NCBI GenBank assembly: GCA_029972135.1
Contig: CP124755.1
Coordinates: forward strand, 2,539,991 to 2,603,990
Reading direction: 5' to 3'
DNA length: 64,000 nucleotides
Source of the DNA: Candidatus Thiocaldithrix dubininis
Lineage (GTDB): Bacteria; Pseudomonadota; Gammaproteobacteria; Thiotrichales; Thiotrichaceae
Below the pieces are notes generated by a model. It made no database searches. It was not told where the DNA came from and saw nothing but the letters and a program-made list of their open reading frames with translations. The translations under genes and the position numbers were made by a program. Below are positions 19,432 to 27,279 of the stretch, piece after piece; position 1 is the stretch's first letter; the number at the start of each line of letters is the position of its first letter.

Positions 19432-21570
19432 ATGCGCAGTTTCACACTGGGCTTTTTTCTCGGCACACTAAGCGTACTCTGGCTTACAGCGCTACCGTCC
19501 AACCTTGTATTGCTCCTCAGCGGTATTAGCAGTATCGGCTGCCTATTCGGTTTTAGCCACTTAACCCGACAGATGCACTGGCATAAAGCAGGCATTAATT
19601 TACTGCTGGGTTTGCTGTTAGGATGCAGCAGCGCTGTGTATAGCACTTGGCATTTGCACACTCAATGGCCCACCGCCGCTCTTGAACAACAAGTCTTAAG
19701 GCTAAACGGTCGGGTTAGTAGTGTGCCGCAACATCATGACCGTAGTATGCAATTTTTGTTTACACTTGATGAAAATCAAGCCCTTACCGGTAAATTAACT
19801 GTTAGTTGGTATCAGCCCTATGCAATGGATTTACACGCAGGCGAACGTTGGCAACTCACGCTTAAAGTAAAGCGCCCCCATGCAACCCGCAATCCTAATA
19901 CCTTAGACCACGAAAAATGGTTATTTGCTGAGCGAATTACAGGTATAGCGCAAATAAAAGCTAAAGCCACGCAACAAAAACTAGCTGCTGCCCCGTGGTG
20001 GTATCCGCAAACATGGCGCGAGCATAGCAAGCAACGCCTCGCCCACGTATTAGCCAATAATAAGGTACTGGGTTTAATCCAAGGTTTAGCCATTGCTGAT
20101 ACTGGTGATATTAGTGACGCGCAATGGCAGATATTACAACAAACCGGCACAGTACATTTATTAGCCATTTCTGGCTTGCATATTACAATGGTGGCGGCGT
20201 TCGCTTTATTGCCCGTCGGGGTGCTCTGGTATCGCTACCCGAAACTCGCCTTGCTTGTGCCGCGCCCCGTCGCAGCAGCGGTATTAGGTGCAATCTTCGC
20301 TAGCTTTTATGTTCTGCTGGCAGGCTTTGAACTCCCTGCCCAACGCACGCTAATAATGCTGTTGGTATTCATGCTCAGCTTAGTTGCACGACGCGCATTC
20401 AGCTTTAGCCAAACCTACAGCCTCGCCTTATTACTGGTGTTTCTGTACGACCCACTCGCCTGTTTAAGCGCTGGATTTTGGCTGTCGTTTGTAACGGTAG
20501 GTTTACTGGTTTGGCTCGGCACACGGCAATACCGCTTGCCTACAGGGTCAGTACTTCGCATTCAATTAGGTTTATCCCTGCTTACCTTGCCGCTGAGTGC
20601 TGCCTTTTTCGGCTTAGTCGCGTGGATTACGCCAATCGCCAATTTAATCGCCATTCCGTGGATTACCTTCATTGTCACTCCCTTAATTTTACTGGGAATG
20701 TTGCTGGATTTAGTCAGTCATAGCCTTGCGGCATTGCTTTGGCAACTGGCAGCCTTGTTGCTGGAATGGTTAATGCAACTCCTAGCTTATTTAGCCAACC
20801 TACCCTTTGTTGCCAGCCATACCTTACTTTATCCAACGCTGTGGTTAAGCATTGCGGGTTTAGGCATGGCGTTTTTACTACTGCCAAAAGGTATGCCTGC
20901 CCGTTGGTTAGGCTTTATTTGTTTAGCGCCCTTGTTACTGTATCAAACACCCCCGTTAGACAAAGGCAGTTTTCAATTAAGTGTATTAGATGTGGGGCAA
21001 GGCTCTGCGCATGTGATTCAAACCGCTACCCATCGTTTAGTGTTTGATACGGGGGTAAAAAGCTCGGACAGTTTCGATATGGGTAAGCGTGTAGTATTGC
21101 CGTATTTATACGGGCAAGGCATACGTCAACTCGACCTATTAATGCTCTCGCACGCCGATAATGACCATAACGGCGGCGCATTAGCTTTAGCGCAAACCAT
21201 GCCTATCCAACAAATTATGGGTTCAAGCCCTGAGGTATTACCGGAATATAAGGTAACGTTATGCCAAGCCGGACAGCACTGGCAGTGGGATGGCGTAAAC
21301 TTTGAGGTATTGCACCCCAGTGCAAATTTTACGGGCAAATCGGATAATGAACGATCTTGTGTATTGCGTGTGAGCAATGCGTATCACAGCGTATTGCTGA
21401 CCGGCGATATTGAAAAAGAAGCAGAATTACAGTTGGTTACCCCCCGACACTCGATAGCCTCTGAAGTGTTAATTCTGGCGCATCACGGCAGCAAATATTC
21501 CAGTTCCTACACTTTTTTAGACGCAGTACAACCGAAACTAGCCATTGTCAGCAGTGGCTACTTAACCTGA
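19432..21570 (+). pseudogene. comEC: ComEC/Rec2 competence channel, 5' part, interrupted by an IS982-family element
   Basis: ComEC forms the inner-membrane channel for transforming DNA. This fragment holds the N-terminal membrane and OB-like region, the Competence domain (IQGLAIADTGDISDAQWQILQQTGTVHLLAISGLHITMVAAF) and most of the metallo-beta-lactamase-like domain (LDVGQGSAHVIQT, LSHADNDHNGGAL, LLTGDIEKEAE, LILAHHGSKYSSS). Native sequence ends at 21564 after VSSGYL. The stop at 21568-21570 comes from the IS end. Joining 19432-21564 to 22566-22745 restores one 770-codon frame reading SSGYLNRFNHPHPE. The truncated product would lack the final His-containing motif, so uptake is probably impaired. 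Confidence 0.93.
21559..21564. repeat. Target-site duplication, left copy (TACTTA)
   Basis: TACTTA directly precedes the left IS end and recurs at 22560-22565. Removing the IS and one copy restores the comEC frame (Gly-Tyr-Leu-Asn-Arg). Confidence 0.9.
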
Positions 21571-21582
21571 GTTCGATGTAAG
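21565..21582 (+). repeat. IS982-type left terminal inverted repeat
   Basis: ACCTGAGTTCGATGTAAG is matched by the reverse complement of 22542-22559 with one difference (T/C at the 13th base). Confidence 0.92.
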
Positions 21583-21657
21583 CAAGTAGCAGCCTTTTGT
21601 GGAATACTTCATGGGATAACCACATCCTAAAATTACCCACGCAAGGCTGCTACCCTG

Positions 21658-22533
21658 ATGTTAACACGACTGTTCTGCGAGATAGATGATTTTTGCCAAG
21701 GCTTTTTACCGCATTGGAAAGCGAGTGTATTAGAACCCCCGACCACCCGCCCAAAGCGGAATCGTCCGTGTGGTTTAAGTCTGAGTGAAGTGATGACGAT
21801 TTGGGTACATTACCATCAATCAGGCTATCACACCTTCAAGTGGTATTACCTCAAACATGTTCAAGTCTATTTGAAGTCGGCTTTTCCTCAGTTGCCCAGT
21901 TATCAACGGTTTATTGAGCGCGTTCCCGATGTATTAGTGCCGCTGACGCGGTTCATGCAATCCCGCTGTGAAGCCAGTCGCGGAATTGCCTTCATTGACT
22001 CCACCCCCTTACGCGTCTGTGACAATATTCGGATTCCCCGTCATAAGACCTTTGCCAATACCGCAGGACGAGGGAAGTCATCCACCGGCTGGTTCTATGG
22101 CTTCAAGCTGCATCTCGTGGTGAATGATCAAGGTGGTATCGTGTCCTTTGCCTTAAGTGCGGGTAATGTCGATGATCGCCAACCCGTTCCCACCCTGATG
22201 AAATCCGTGGTTGGCAAAGTCTTTGGGGATGCAGGCTATCTCTCTCAGGCATTGGCTCAACAACTCGCTCAGCAAGGCATTGAATGGATTACCTCGTTAC
22301 GGAAAAATATGAAACAGGTCGTGCGTTCTACTTTCGATCAATTGCTCTTGCGTAAGCGTTTTATCATCGAAACCATTAACGATCAGTTGAAAAATCAATC
22401 GCAAATTGAGCATTCTCGCCATCGTTCACTGCCTCATTATGTCGCTCATGTCATCGCCGGGCTTATTGCGTATTCCTATCAAGCGAAGAAACCCTCATTG
22501 AACTTAAATATCAATGCGTTAGCCATACTCTAA
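21658..22533 (+). CDS. IS982-family transposase
   Basis: The 291-aa DDE transposase has Asp114 in FIDSTPLRVCDN, Asp191 in VFGDAGYLS and Glu238 in IIETINDQLKN, with the IS982-typical RIPRHKTFANTAGRGKSSTGWFYGFKLHLVVND between the first two. It cuts and pastes the 995-bp element that carries it. Length is normal for the family (about 290 aa). No frameshift or missing residue is visible, so it is likely active. Confidence 0.95.
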   Translation: MLTRLFCEIDDFCQGFLPHWKASVLEPPTTRPKRNRPCGLSLSEVMTIWVHYHQSGYHTFKWYYLKHVQVYLKSAFPQLPSYQRFIERVPDVLVPLTRFMQSRCEASRGIAFIDSTPLRVCDNIRIPRHKTFANTAGRGKSSTGWFYGFKLHLVVNDQGGIVSFALSAGNVDDRQPVPTLMKSVVGKVFGDAGYLSQALAQQLAQQGIEWITSLRKNMKQVVRSTFDQLLLRKRFIIETINDQLKNQSQIEHSRHRSLPHYVAHVIAGLIAYSYQAKKPSLNLNINALAIL

Positions 22534-22541
22534 TGCTATGC

Positions 22542-22559
22542 CTTACGTCGAACTCAGGT
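22542..22559 (-). repeat. IS982-type right terminal inverted repeat
   Basis: The complement reads ACCTGAGTTCGACGTAAG, pairing with 21565-21582 at 17 of 18 positions. Confidence 0.92.
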
Positions 22560-22745
22560 TACTTAAATCGTTTCAATCATCCACACCCCGAAACTATTAA
22601 TCGTTTAACCCAACACGGTATCCCGTGGTTGAATACCGTTCAATCGGGTGCGATTCGCTTGTATTTTCCGCCGAATGCCGATGCTTTTAACTTGGAACAA
22701 TGGCGGTTGTTAGATCAGCATATTTGGCATGAATCCGGGCAATAG
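22560..22745 (+). pseudogene. comEC: ComEC/Rec2, 3' fragment after the IS
   Basis: After the right target duplication the comEC frame resumes with LNRFNHPHPETINRLTQHGIPWLNTVQSGAIRLYF and stops at 22743-22745. This is the C-terminal end of the metallo-beta-lactamase-like domain of ComEC. The fragment has no start or ribosome binding site of its own and is unlikely to be expressed usefully. Confidence 0.9.
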
Positions 22746-22753
22746 TGATGAAA

Positions 22754-22855
22754 TAGCGTTGAGGTATATTAGGCAGAGCCTGCTCCGCAGGGATGCGGAG
22801 CTGGAGCGTACAGGGATGTATTCACAGCGACTCTGCCGCTTATACCTCAACGCTA
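22754..22855. repeat. Nested palindromic intergenic element between comEC and gnd
   Basis: Two 25-base arms (22754-22778 and 22831-22855) are inverted repeats with only three central differences; both begin TAGCGTTGAGGTATA. Inside lie two smaller hairpins with the same loop: GCTCCGC-AGGGAT-GCGGAGC (22782-22801) and a short GTAC-AGGGAT-GTAT. Identical loops on different stems suggest that structure is conserved. It lies between the convergent ends of comEC and gnd, so it may also act as a two-way terminator. It looks like a dispersed REP/BIME-type element, but no second copy is in this window. Confidence 0.7.
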
Positions 22856-22877
22856 GATACCATTCCATTTAAGGTTA

Positions 22878-24323
22878 TTACTGCGTTGGCGTTAATAACA
22901 CTTCTTTACCATCGCCCGTCCAATGAGTATGGAATAGCAAATTCGGATCACGATCCACGCGCTGATAACCGTGTGATCCAAAATAATCGCGTTGGGCTTG
23001 CAAAATATTGGCCGAGCCATTCGCACAGCGATAACCATCAAAGAAGGTTAAGGCAGAGGCAAAGGTCGGCGCAGGCACACCTTGCATAATGGCTAAGCTC
23101 ACGGCTTTACGCCAACCGGCTTCGGCTTGTTTCAATTCTTGCGCAAAGAATGGATCAAGCAATAAGCTTTCTGGCACAGGGCTGCGTGAGAAGCTGGCTT
23201 TAATATCGTCTAAGAAGCGGCTACGGATAATACAGCCTGCCCGCCACAATAATGCAATTTCACCGTAGGGTAAGTTCCAGTTGTATTGCTCTGACGCGGT
23301 TTTCATCAACATAAAACCTTGCGCATAGGACACTAACTTAGAGGCATACAGCGCATCGTGTAGCGGTTGAAGATAATCGGCGGGTTGCGTAACCGTCACG
23401 CCGCTGGCTGTACCGCCTAGAATCGTCGATGCATTGACCCGCTCTTGCTTACGGGCGGACAAAGTACGCGCTTGTACTGCTTCAGTAATTAGGGTTAGGG
23501 GTACAGCTTTGTCTAAAGCATCCACCGATGTCCATAAACCTGTGCCTTTTTGCCCGGCGCGATCTAAGATTTTATCAACCAATGGCTGACCGTCTGCATC
23601 TTTTTGCCGCAAGATATGGCTGGTAATCTCAATTAAATACGATTGCAGCTTGCCTTGATTCCATTGCGTAAAAATATCTGCCATGTAGGCGTAGTCTAAG
23701 CCTAATGCGCTGTGCATTACTTGGCAGGTTTCGGCAATTAACTGCATATCGCCGTATTCAATACCATTGTGTACCATTTTTACATAATGTCCCGCACCGC
23801 CTTCGCCTAACCATTGGCAACAAGGCTGCCCATCGGCTTTAGCGGCAATCGCTTGGAACATCTCTTTAATCGTCGGCCACGCCTGCGACGCACCACCGGG
23901 CATTAAAGACGGCCCATGACGTGCACCTTCTTCGCCCCCCGAAACGCCCATCCCAACAAAATGAATACCCAACGCTTTTAACATTTCCCAACGGCGGGTA
24001 CTGTCTTGGTAATATGAATTACCACCGTCAATAATAATATCGCCGGGGCTTAGCAACGGAAGCAACTGCTCAATCATGCTATCTACAGGCTTACCCGCCG
24101 TAATCATCAGCATAATGACACGCGGTTGTGGTAAAACCGTAATCAATGCTTGCAATGTTTCGGCCGCAATAAACTGCGACCCTTGCGCATGTTCCAACAT
24201 AAAACGGGCGGTGGCATCAAAATTACGGTTATAAACTGCCACACTGTAGCCGTGATCATTAAAATTTAGCGCTAGATTTGCGCCCATCACGCCTAAACCA
24301 ATTAAACCAATCTGTGCAGTCAT
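22878..24323 (-). CDS. gnd: 6-phosphogluconate dehydrogenase, decarboxylating
   Basis: Gnd oxidises 6-phosphogluconate to ribulose 5-phosphate, CO2 and NADPH in the pentose phosphate pathway. The 481-aa protein has the NADP fold IGLIGLGVMGANLALNFNDHGYSVAVYNR, the substrate-binding GMGVSGGEEGARHGPSLMPGG, catalytic Lys and Asn in HYVKMVHNGIEYGDMQLIAE, and the C-terminal dimer tail with YFGSHGYQR. This is the long, dimeric E. coli-type enzyme at normal length. No zwf or pgl lies beside it in this window. Confidence 0.96.
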   Translation of the reverse strand: MTAQIGLIGLGVMGANLALNFNDHGYSVAVYNRNFDATARFMLEHAQGSQFIAAETLQALITVLPQPRVIMLMITAGKPVDSMIEQLLPLLSPGDIIIDGGNSYYQDSTRRWEMLKALGIHFVGMGVSGGEEGARHGPSLMPGGASQAWPTIKEMFQAIAAKADGQPCCQWLGEGGAGHYVKMVHNGIEYGDMQLIAETCQVMHSALGLDYAYMADIFTQWNQGKLQSYLIEITSHILRQKDADGQPLVDKILDRAGQKGTGLWTSVDALDKAVPLTLITEAVQARTLSARKQERVNASTILGGTASGVTVTQPADYLQPLHDALYASKLVSYAQGFMLMKTASEQYNWNLPYGEIALLWRAGCIIRSRFLDDIKASFSRSPVPESLLLDPFFAQELKQAEAGWRKAVSLAIMQGVPAPTFASALTFFDGYRCANGSANILQAQRDYFGSHGYQRVDRDPNLLFHTHWTGDGKEVLLTPTQ

Positions 24324-24508
24324 GCTTTGCCTCTTATGATTTATCTAACACTTTGCCATCAAGCATAGACTGCCTGTTCACTTTCAGCGATTACACCTAG
24401 CTTTACTAGCCTGATTCGCTTGTTTGGTTTTGCTATCTGAAAAATTCGCAAATGTCCTAGGCTTGACATACAGTTACCTTAACAATCACAAAAAAATTGA
24501 GGTGCAGC

Positions 24509-25450
24509 ATGCCCCTACGTGAGTCGAGCTTAATAGAAAAACTTTGGCAACCGTTACGCAATATCGGTTTTATTCCCCTTGTCCTACTGGTTATCGGCAT
24601 TGCCTTATGGACAACCTGGTACACCATTCCCAGCGATTCCGTCGGAATGCTGCAACGTTTTGGCAAATTCCAAAATGAAGTACAACCCGGTTTACATTTC
24701 AAACTACCCTTAGGCATTGATACCGTGACGATTGTCCCCGTCAAACGTCAGCTTAAGCAGGAATTCGGCTTTGCCACCTCTGGCGCAACTAACCCTGAAC
24801 AGCATTCCTCCAACCCTGAAGAAGAATCACCAATGGTCACAGGTGATTTGAATGCCGCATTAGTTGAATGGGTTGTGCAATATCGTATTTCTGACCCGTT
24901 TAAATATTTATTTGAAATACGCGAACCGGGTACGACGCTACGCGATGTCTCCGAATCCGTTATGCGTGAAGTGGTGGGTGACCGTACTGTGGATGAAGTG
25001 ATTACGATTGGTCGCCAAGATATTGAAGTCGAAGCGCTTAAACGTATGCAAGACCTTACCCAACGTTATGGTATGGGAATTAGTATCGACCAAGTGCAAT
25101 TGAAAAATATTAATCCACCCGCGCCCGTACAAGATTCCTTTAATGAAGTGAACCAAGCGCAGCAAGAAAAAGAACGCTTAATCAATGAAGCGCGACGTGA
25201 TTACAACAAGGTGATTCCATTAGCCGAAGGCGAAAAAGATCAGCGCATTCGGGAAGCTGAAGGTTATCGCTTAAAACGCATTAATGAGGCGGAAGGCGAT
25301 GTCGCTCGGTTTAGAGCCGTCTTTGCGCAATATCAGAAAGCACCTGATGTGACTAAACGGCGTTTGTATGTGGAAACCCTGCAAAATGTGCTGCCCGCTG
25401 TGCAAAATAAAGTGGTGGTGGATAGTGATTTGACTTCCCCCCCTTCCTAA
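24509..25450 (+). CDS. hflK: HflK-like SPFH-domain membrane protein with IS-derived C-terminus
   Basis: This family forms membrane rings that modulate the FtsH protease. The 313-aa protein has one N-terminal membrane segment (about 20-40, IPLVLLVIGIALWTTWY), then VGMLQRFGKFQNEVQPGLHFKLPLGIDTV, the SPFH core, and a charged coiled-coil stretch (EAEGYRLKRINEAEGDVARF). GAGGTG stands 4 bases before ATG 24509. No hflC neighbour is present. The last codons (LTSPPS and stop) coincide with the right end of the tnpB element, so the native C-terminus has probably been cut off. It could also be a stand-alone stomatin-like paralogue rather than true HflK. Confidence 0.82.
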   Translation: MPLRESSLIEKLWQPLRNIGFIPLVLLVIGIALWTTWYTIPSDSVGMLQRFGKFQNEVQPGLHFKLPLGIDTVTIVPVKRQLKQEFGFATSGATNPEQHSSNPEEESPMVTGDLNAALVEWVVQYRISDPFKYLFEIREPGTTLRDVSESVMREVVGDRTVDEVITIGRQDIEVEALKRMQDLTQRYGMGISIDQVQLKNINPPAPVQDSFNEVNQAQQEKERLINEARRDYNKVIPLAEGEKDQRIREAEGYRLKRINEAEGDVARFRAVFAQYQKAPDVTKRRLYVETLQNVLPAVQNKVVVDSDLTSPPS

Positions 25451-25600
25451 AGGAAGGGGATTCCTAATTCATCGACAACTGGATAAAGACACCGAAATGC
25501 CGTTATCACTAACATTGTCTCCAAAGGCTAACACCGTGAGTCCCACGGCTAAAATGTTACGCGCTGCATTAACGTCACGGTCATGGGTAGTTCCGCATTC
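25410..25600 (-). ncRNA. Predicted omega RNA (reRNA) of TnpB, approximate limits
   Basis: In characterised TnpB systems the guide RNA is made from the tnpB 3' end and right end, and the guide is the flanking DNA just past the element. Here that places the scaffold over the 3' part of tnpB and the hairpin at 25440-25459, with the guide reading into the SPFH gene below about 25432. This rests on family knowledge and position only; the 5' end is not determined. Confidence 0.35.
25440..25459. repeat. Right-end hairpin of the tnpB element
   Basis: CCCCTTCC-TAAA-GGAAGGGG is a perfect 8-bp stem 3' of tnpB (minus strand). By analogy with IS605 elements it is the terminal hairpin of the right end and of the omega RNA scaffold. 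Confidence 0.75.
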
Positions 25601-26620
25601 AGGGCATTCCCACGACCGCACGTCTAGCGGTATTTTTTCTTTAACGAACCCGCAACAGGAACAGCGTTTGCTGGAGGGGAAGAACCGTCCAATCTCAACG
25701 TATGTCCTACCAGCCCAATCAGCCTTGTATGCAAGCTGTCGAGTGAACTCACCCCAGCTTGCATCCGCGATGTGCTTGGCTAGTTTCGGGTTTTTAATCA
25801 TGTTCTTCACCGCGAGGTTTTCAGCACAGATCACTTGGTTCTCGTTAACTAATCTGCGGGACAACTTGTGCAAGTTATCCGAACGGCAATCGGCAATTTT
25901 CGCGTGAATACGGGCTACCTTACGCTTGGCTTTCAGCCGATTCTTGCTACCGAGTTTCTTTTTAGCAAGACGACGCTGGTACTTCGCAAGTTTAGCCGCA
26001 TAGTGGGCGGTATGGCGGGGATTGCCGGACTTAAAACCGTCAGAGGTGACGAACAAATCCTTGATACCCACGTCAATGCCGGTCTTTTTGTCAGTGATCG
26101 GCAACAGCGTAGGCTCAAACTCACACAGGCAAGACACAAAGTAGAGTCCTGCGTGGTCTTTGGAAACGGTGACGGTCGTGGGTTCAGAGGGAAGCTCTCT
26201 GCTCCAACGAACGTTCAGCGGCATATCACACTTCGCCAGTTTCAGTTCGCCGTTTTTAAAGGTAAAAGCGCGGTAAGTGAATTCAGCCGACTGGCGGTGT
26301 TTCTTGGATTTAAAGGTGGGGTATTTTGCCCGCCCTTCAAAGAAGTTCTTGAACGCAGTTTGCTGGTTTCGCAAGCATTGTTGCAGCGGAACACTGGAAA
26401 CGTCGTTCAGAAAGGCAAGCTCGGGCAGTTTCTTGATTTCGGTCAGTCTGGCGTTTGCGCCAATATAGTTGACCTTGGCTTGTGCCTGATAGTAGGCATC
26501 CGTGCGGTAACGCAAGATGCTGTTATACACGTAGCGCACGCATCCGAATGTCTGAGCCAACAGCGTTTCTTGCTGCGGGTCAGGGTAGAACCGGAATTTG
26601 TAGGCGCGTTTCGTTTTCAT
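25469..26620 (-). CDS. tnpB: TnpB RNA-guided nuclease (IS605/IS1341 type)
   Basis: TnpB is the RNA-guided DNA endonuclease ancestral to Cas12. The 383-aa protein carries the RuvC residues Asp183 (GIDVGIKD), Glu267 (CAENLAVK) and Asp349 (DRDVNAARN), a CxxC...CxxC zinc ribbon (Cys320/323 and 339/342), and the helix-turn-helix-like N-terminus MKTKRAYKFRFYPDPQQ. Length and motifs are complete, so the enzyme is probably active. The start ATG at 26620 is followed upstream by an inverted repeat (CTTCACA/TGTGAAG, 26622-26651) that might be a promoter-proximal site. Confidence 0.95.
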   Translation of the reverse strand: MKTKRAYKFRFYPDPQQETLLAQTFGCVRYVYNSILRYRTDAYYQAQAKVNYIGANARLTEIKKLPELAFLNDVSSVPLQQCLRNQQTAFKNFFEGRAKYPTFKSKKHRQSAEFTYRAFTFKNGELKLAKCDMPLNVRWSRELPSEPTTVTVSKDHAGLYFVSCLCEFEPTLLPITDKKTGIDVGIKDLFVTSDGFKSGNPRHTAHYAAKLAKYQRRLAKKKLGSKNRLKAKRKVARIHAKIADCRSDNLHKLSRRLVNENQVICAENLAVKNMIKNPKLAKHIADASWGEFTRQLAYKADWAGRTYVEIGRFFPSSKRCSCCGFVKEKIPLDVRSWECPECGTTHDRDVNAARNILAVGLTVLAFGDNVSDNGISVSLSSCR

Positions 26621-26621
26621 G

Positions 26622-26651
26622 CTTCACATTTTAAATGTATGCTGTGTGAAG
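26622..26651. repeat. Inverted repeat just upstream of tnpB
   Basis: CTTCACA (26622-26628) and TGTGAAG (26645-26651) are exact inverted copies separated by 16 bases, directly in front of the tnpB start codon. This could be an operator or a left-end structure; nothing further can be said. Confidence 0.4.
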
Positions 26652-26762
26652 ATCAACAGCAAAAGATAGCTAACCCTGTAGGAGGTCGTGAGAAAAGGAT
26701 CGGCTAACGCCGACGCGCTATCCCTTCCCGCCCTAAAGGACGGGGTTTCTCGCGCAAGACTG

Positions 26763-26843
26763 ATGAACGCAGGCACGACGATTATTGCCTTTTTAGAAGA
26801 CCCCGATGGTTATCAGATTGAATTAATTGGTGCAAAGCATTAA
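26763..26843 (+). pseudogene. gloA: Glyoxalase I (GloA), C-terminal remnant
   Basis: Translation of 26763-26843 gives MNAGTTIIAFLEDPDGYQIE then LIGAKH and a stop. This matches the end of lactoylglutathione lyase (E. coli: GVIAFVEDPDGYKIELIE), including the metal-ligand Glu of the IEL motif. The rest of the gene is missing, with tnpB-element sequence in its place. The fragment keeps its own terminator 12 bases downstream. Too short to function. Confidence 0.8.
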
Positions 26844-26854
26844 GGCTTAACTTA

Positions 26855-26881
26855 ACGGAGGCACAGCGCTTCCGTCCTTTT
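26855..26881 (+). terminator. Rho-independent terminator of the lost gloA
   Basis: ACGGAGGC (26855-26862) pairs with GCTTCCGT (26868-26875) with one G-T pair and a 5-base loop, followed by CCTTTT. It lies just behind the gloA stop. Confidence 0.7.
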
Positions 26882-27083
26882 AAACTTGTTGGGGTGTATG
26901 GGTGCGGATGTGATCGTCAGGAAAGTAGGCAATGTACTGCTTAGTACGCAACACATACCACGTCACATACTTCTGAGTAACACCTTGTTTAACAAGAAAA
27001 AGTGTGTAGTTCTCCCAGAACTCATGGGAGTACGAGGTTGCTGGTTCTACAGGGCTTCGTGTATGCTTCTTATCCATTAACAT
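26880..27083 (-). pseudogene. intI: Integron integrase (tyrosine recombinase), N-terminal remnant
   Basis: The 67-aa frame reads FWENYTLFLVKQGVTQKYVT then WYVLRTKQYIAYFPDDHIRT, which resembles the N-terminal core-binding part of integron integrases (pattern FWxxY...LxxQGV...RWYVxRxEQYIxxFP). The catalytic domain with its Arg/His/Tyr residues is entirely absent; the frame stops where the gloA terminator begins. It is transcribed away from the cassette array starting 138 bases off, the normal orientation of intI. The residue match is from memory; the position beside attC-bearing cassettes supports it strongly. Confidence 0.72.
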
Positions 27084-27226
27084 TAACTGAATGTTGGGTA
27101 CACGGTTTATGATAATGCCAGACTATGCGGAATTCTCGACGAACCAGATAGGCGGCGTGTGCTCACCGATTGAGCGCAGGCTTCCTATCCTGATATTCCA
27201 GAACGCCGTCTAATAAACTGTTAGGG
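27084..27226 (+). other. attI region: intI 5' flank and primary recombination point
   Basis: Between the integrase start and the first cassette lie 137 bases ending in G-TTAGGG (27220-27226), a GTTRRRY-type core. Its reverse complement CCCTAAC begins the attC at the other end of cassette 1. The stretch holds small inverted repeats (GCTCA/TGAGC; GATAGG/CCTATC), so it might be a decayed attC rather than a true attI. The array promoter (Pc) should also be here or in intI; I could not fix one. Confidence 0.55.
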
Positions 27227-27279
27227 CAAACATAACCTCACATTTATCACCACTACGAAATAGCCTGAATTAAGAAGAT

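Larger units (their letters stand above)
21565..22559 (+). mobile_element. IS982-family insertion sequence, 995 bp, intact
   Basis: The element has terminal inverted repeats beginning ACCTGAGTTCGA at both ends (17 of the first 18 bases identical), one intact DDE transposase, and a 6-bp direct duplication TACTTA on each side (21559-21564 and 22560-22565). Everything expected for a functional copy is present, and the perfect duplication argues for recent insertion into comEC. Confidence 0.93.
25432..26757 (-). mobile_element. IS200/IS605-type element with orphan tnpB (no tnpA)
   Basis: A single tnpB lies between end structures that share a CCTAAAGGA-containing hairpin: 25440-25459 downstream of tnpB and 26727-26744 upstream. 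No Y1 transposase gene is present, so movement would need a TnpA in trans. The boundaries are estimates, since such elements leave no target duplication. The left boundary falls at the SPFH gene end, the right one at a gloA remnant. Confidence 0.65.

Noticed and set aside
19386-19661. Minus-strand 91-codon frame at the comEC start
   Set aside because: It overlaps the conserved comEC N-terminus and lacks any recognisable motif or ribosome binding site.
25868-26707. Plus-strand 279-codon frame opposite tnpB
   Set aside because: It is an antisense shadow: tnpB on the minus strand has every catalytic motif, while this frame shows none.
26886-27080. Plus-strand frame opposite the integrase remnant
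   Set aside because: The minus-strand reading matches a tyrosine recombinase N-terminus; the plus reading matches nothing.
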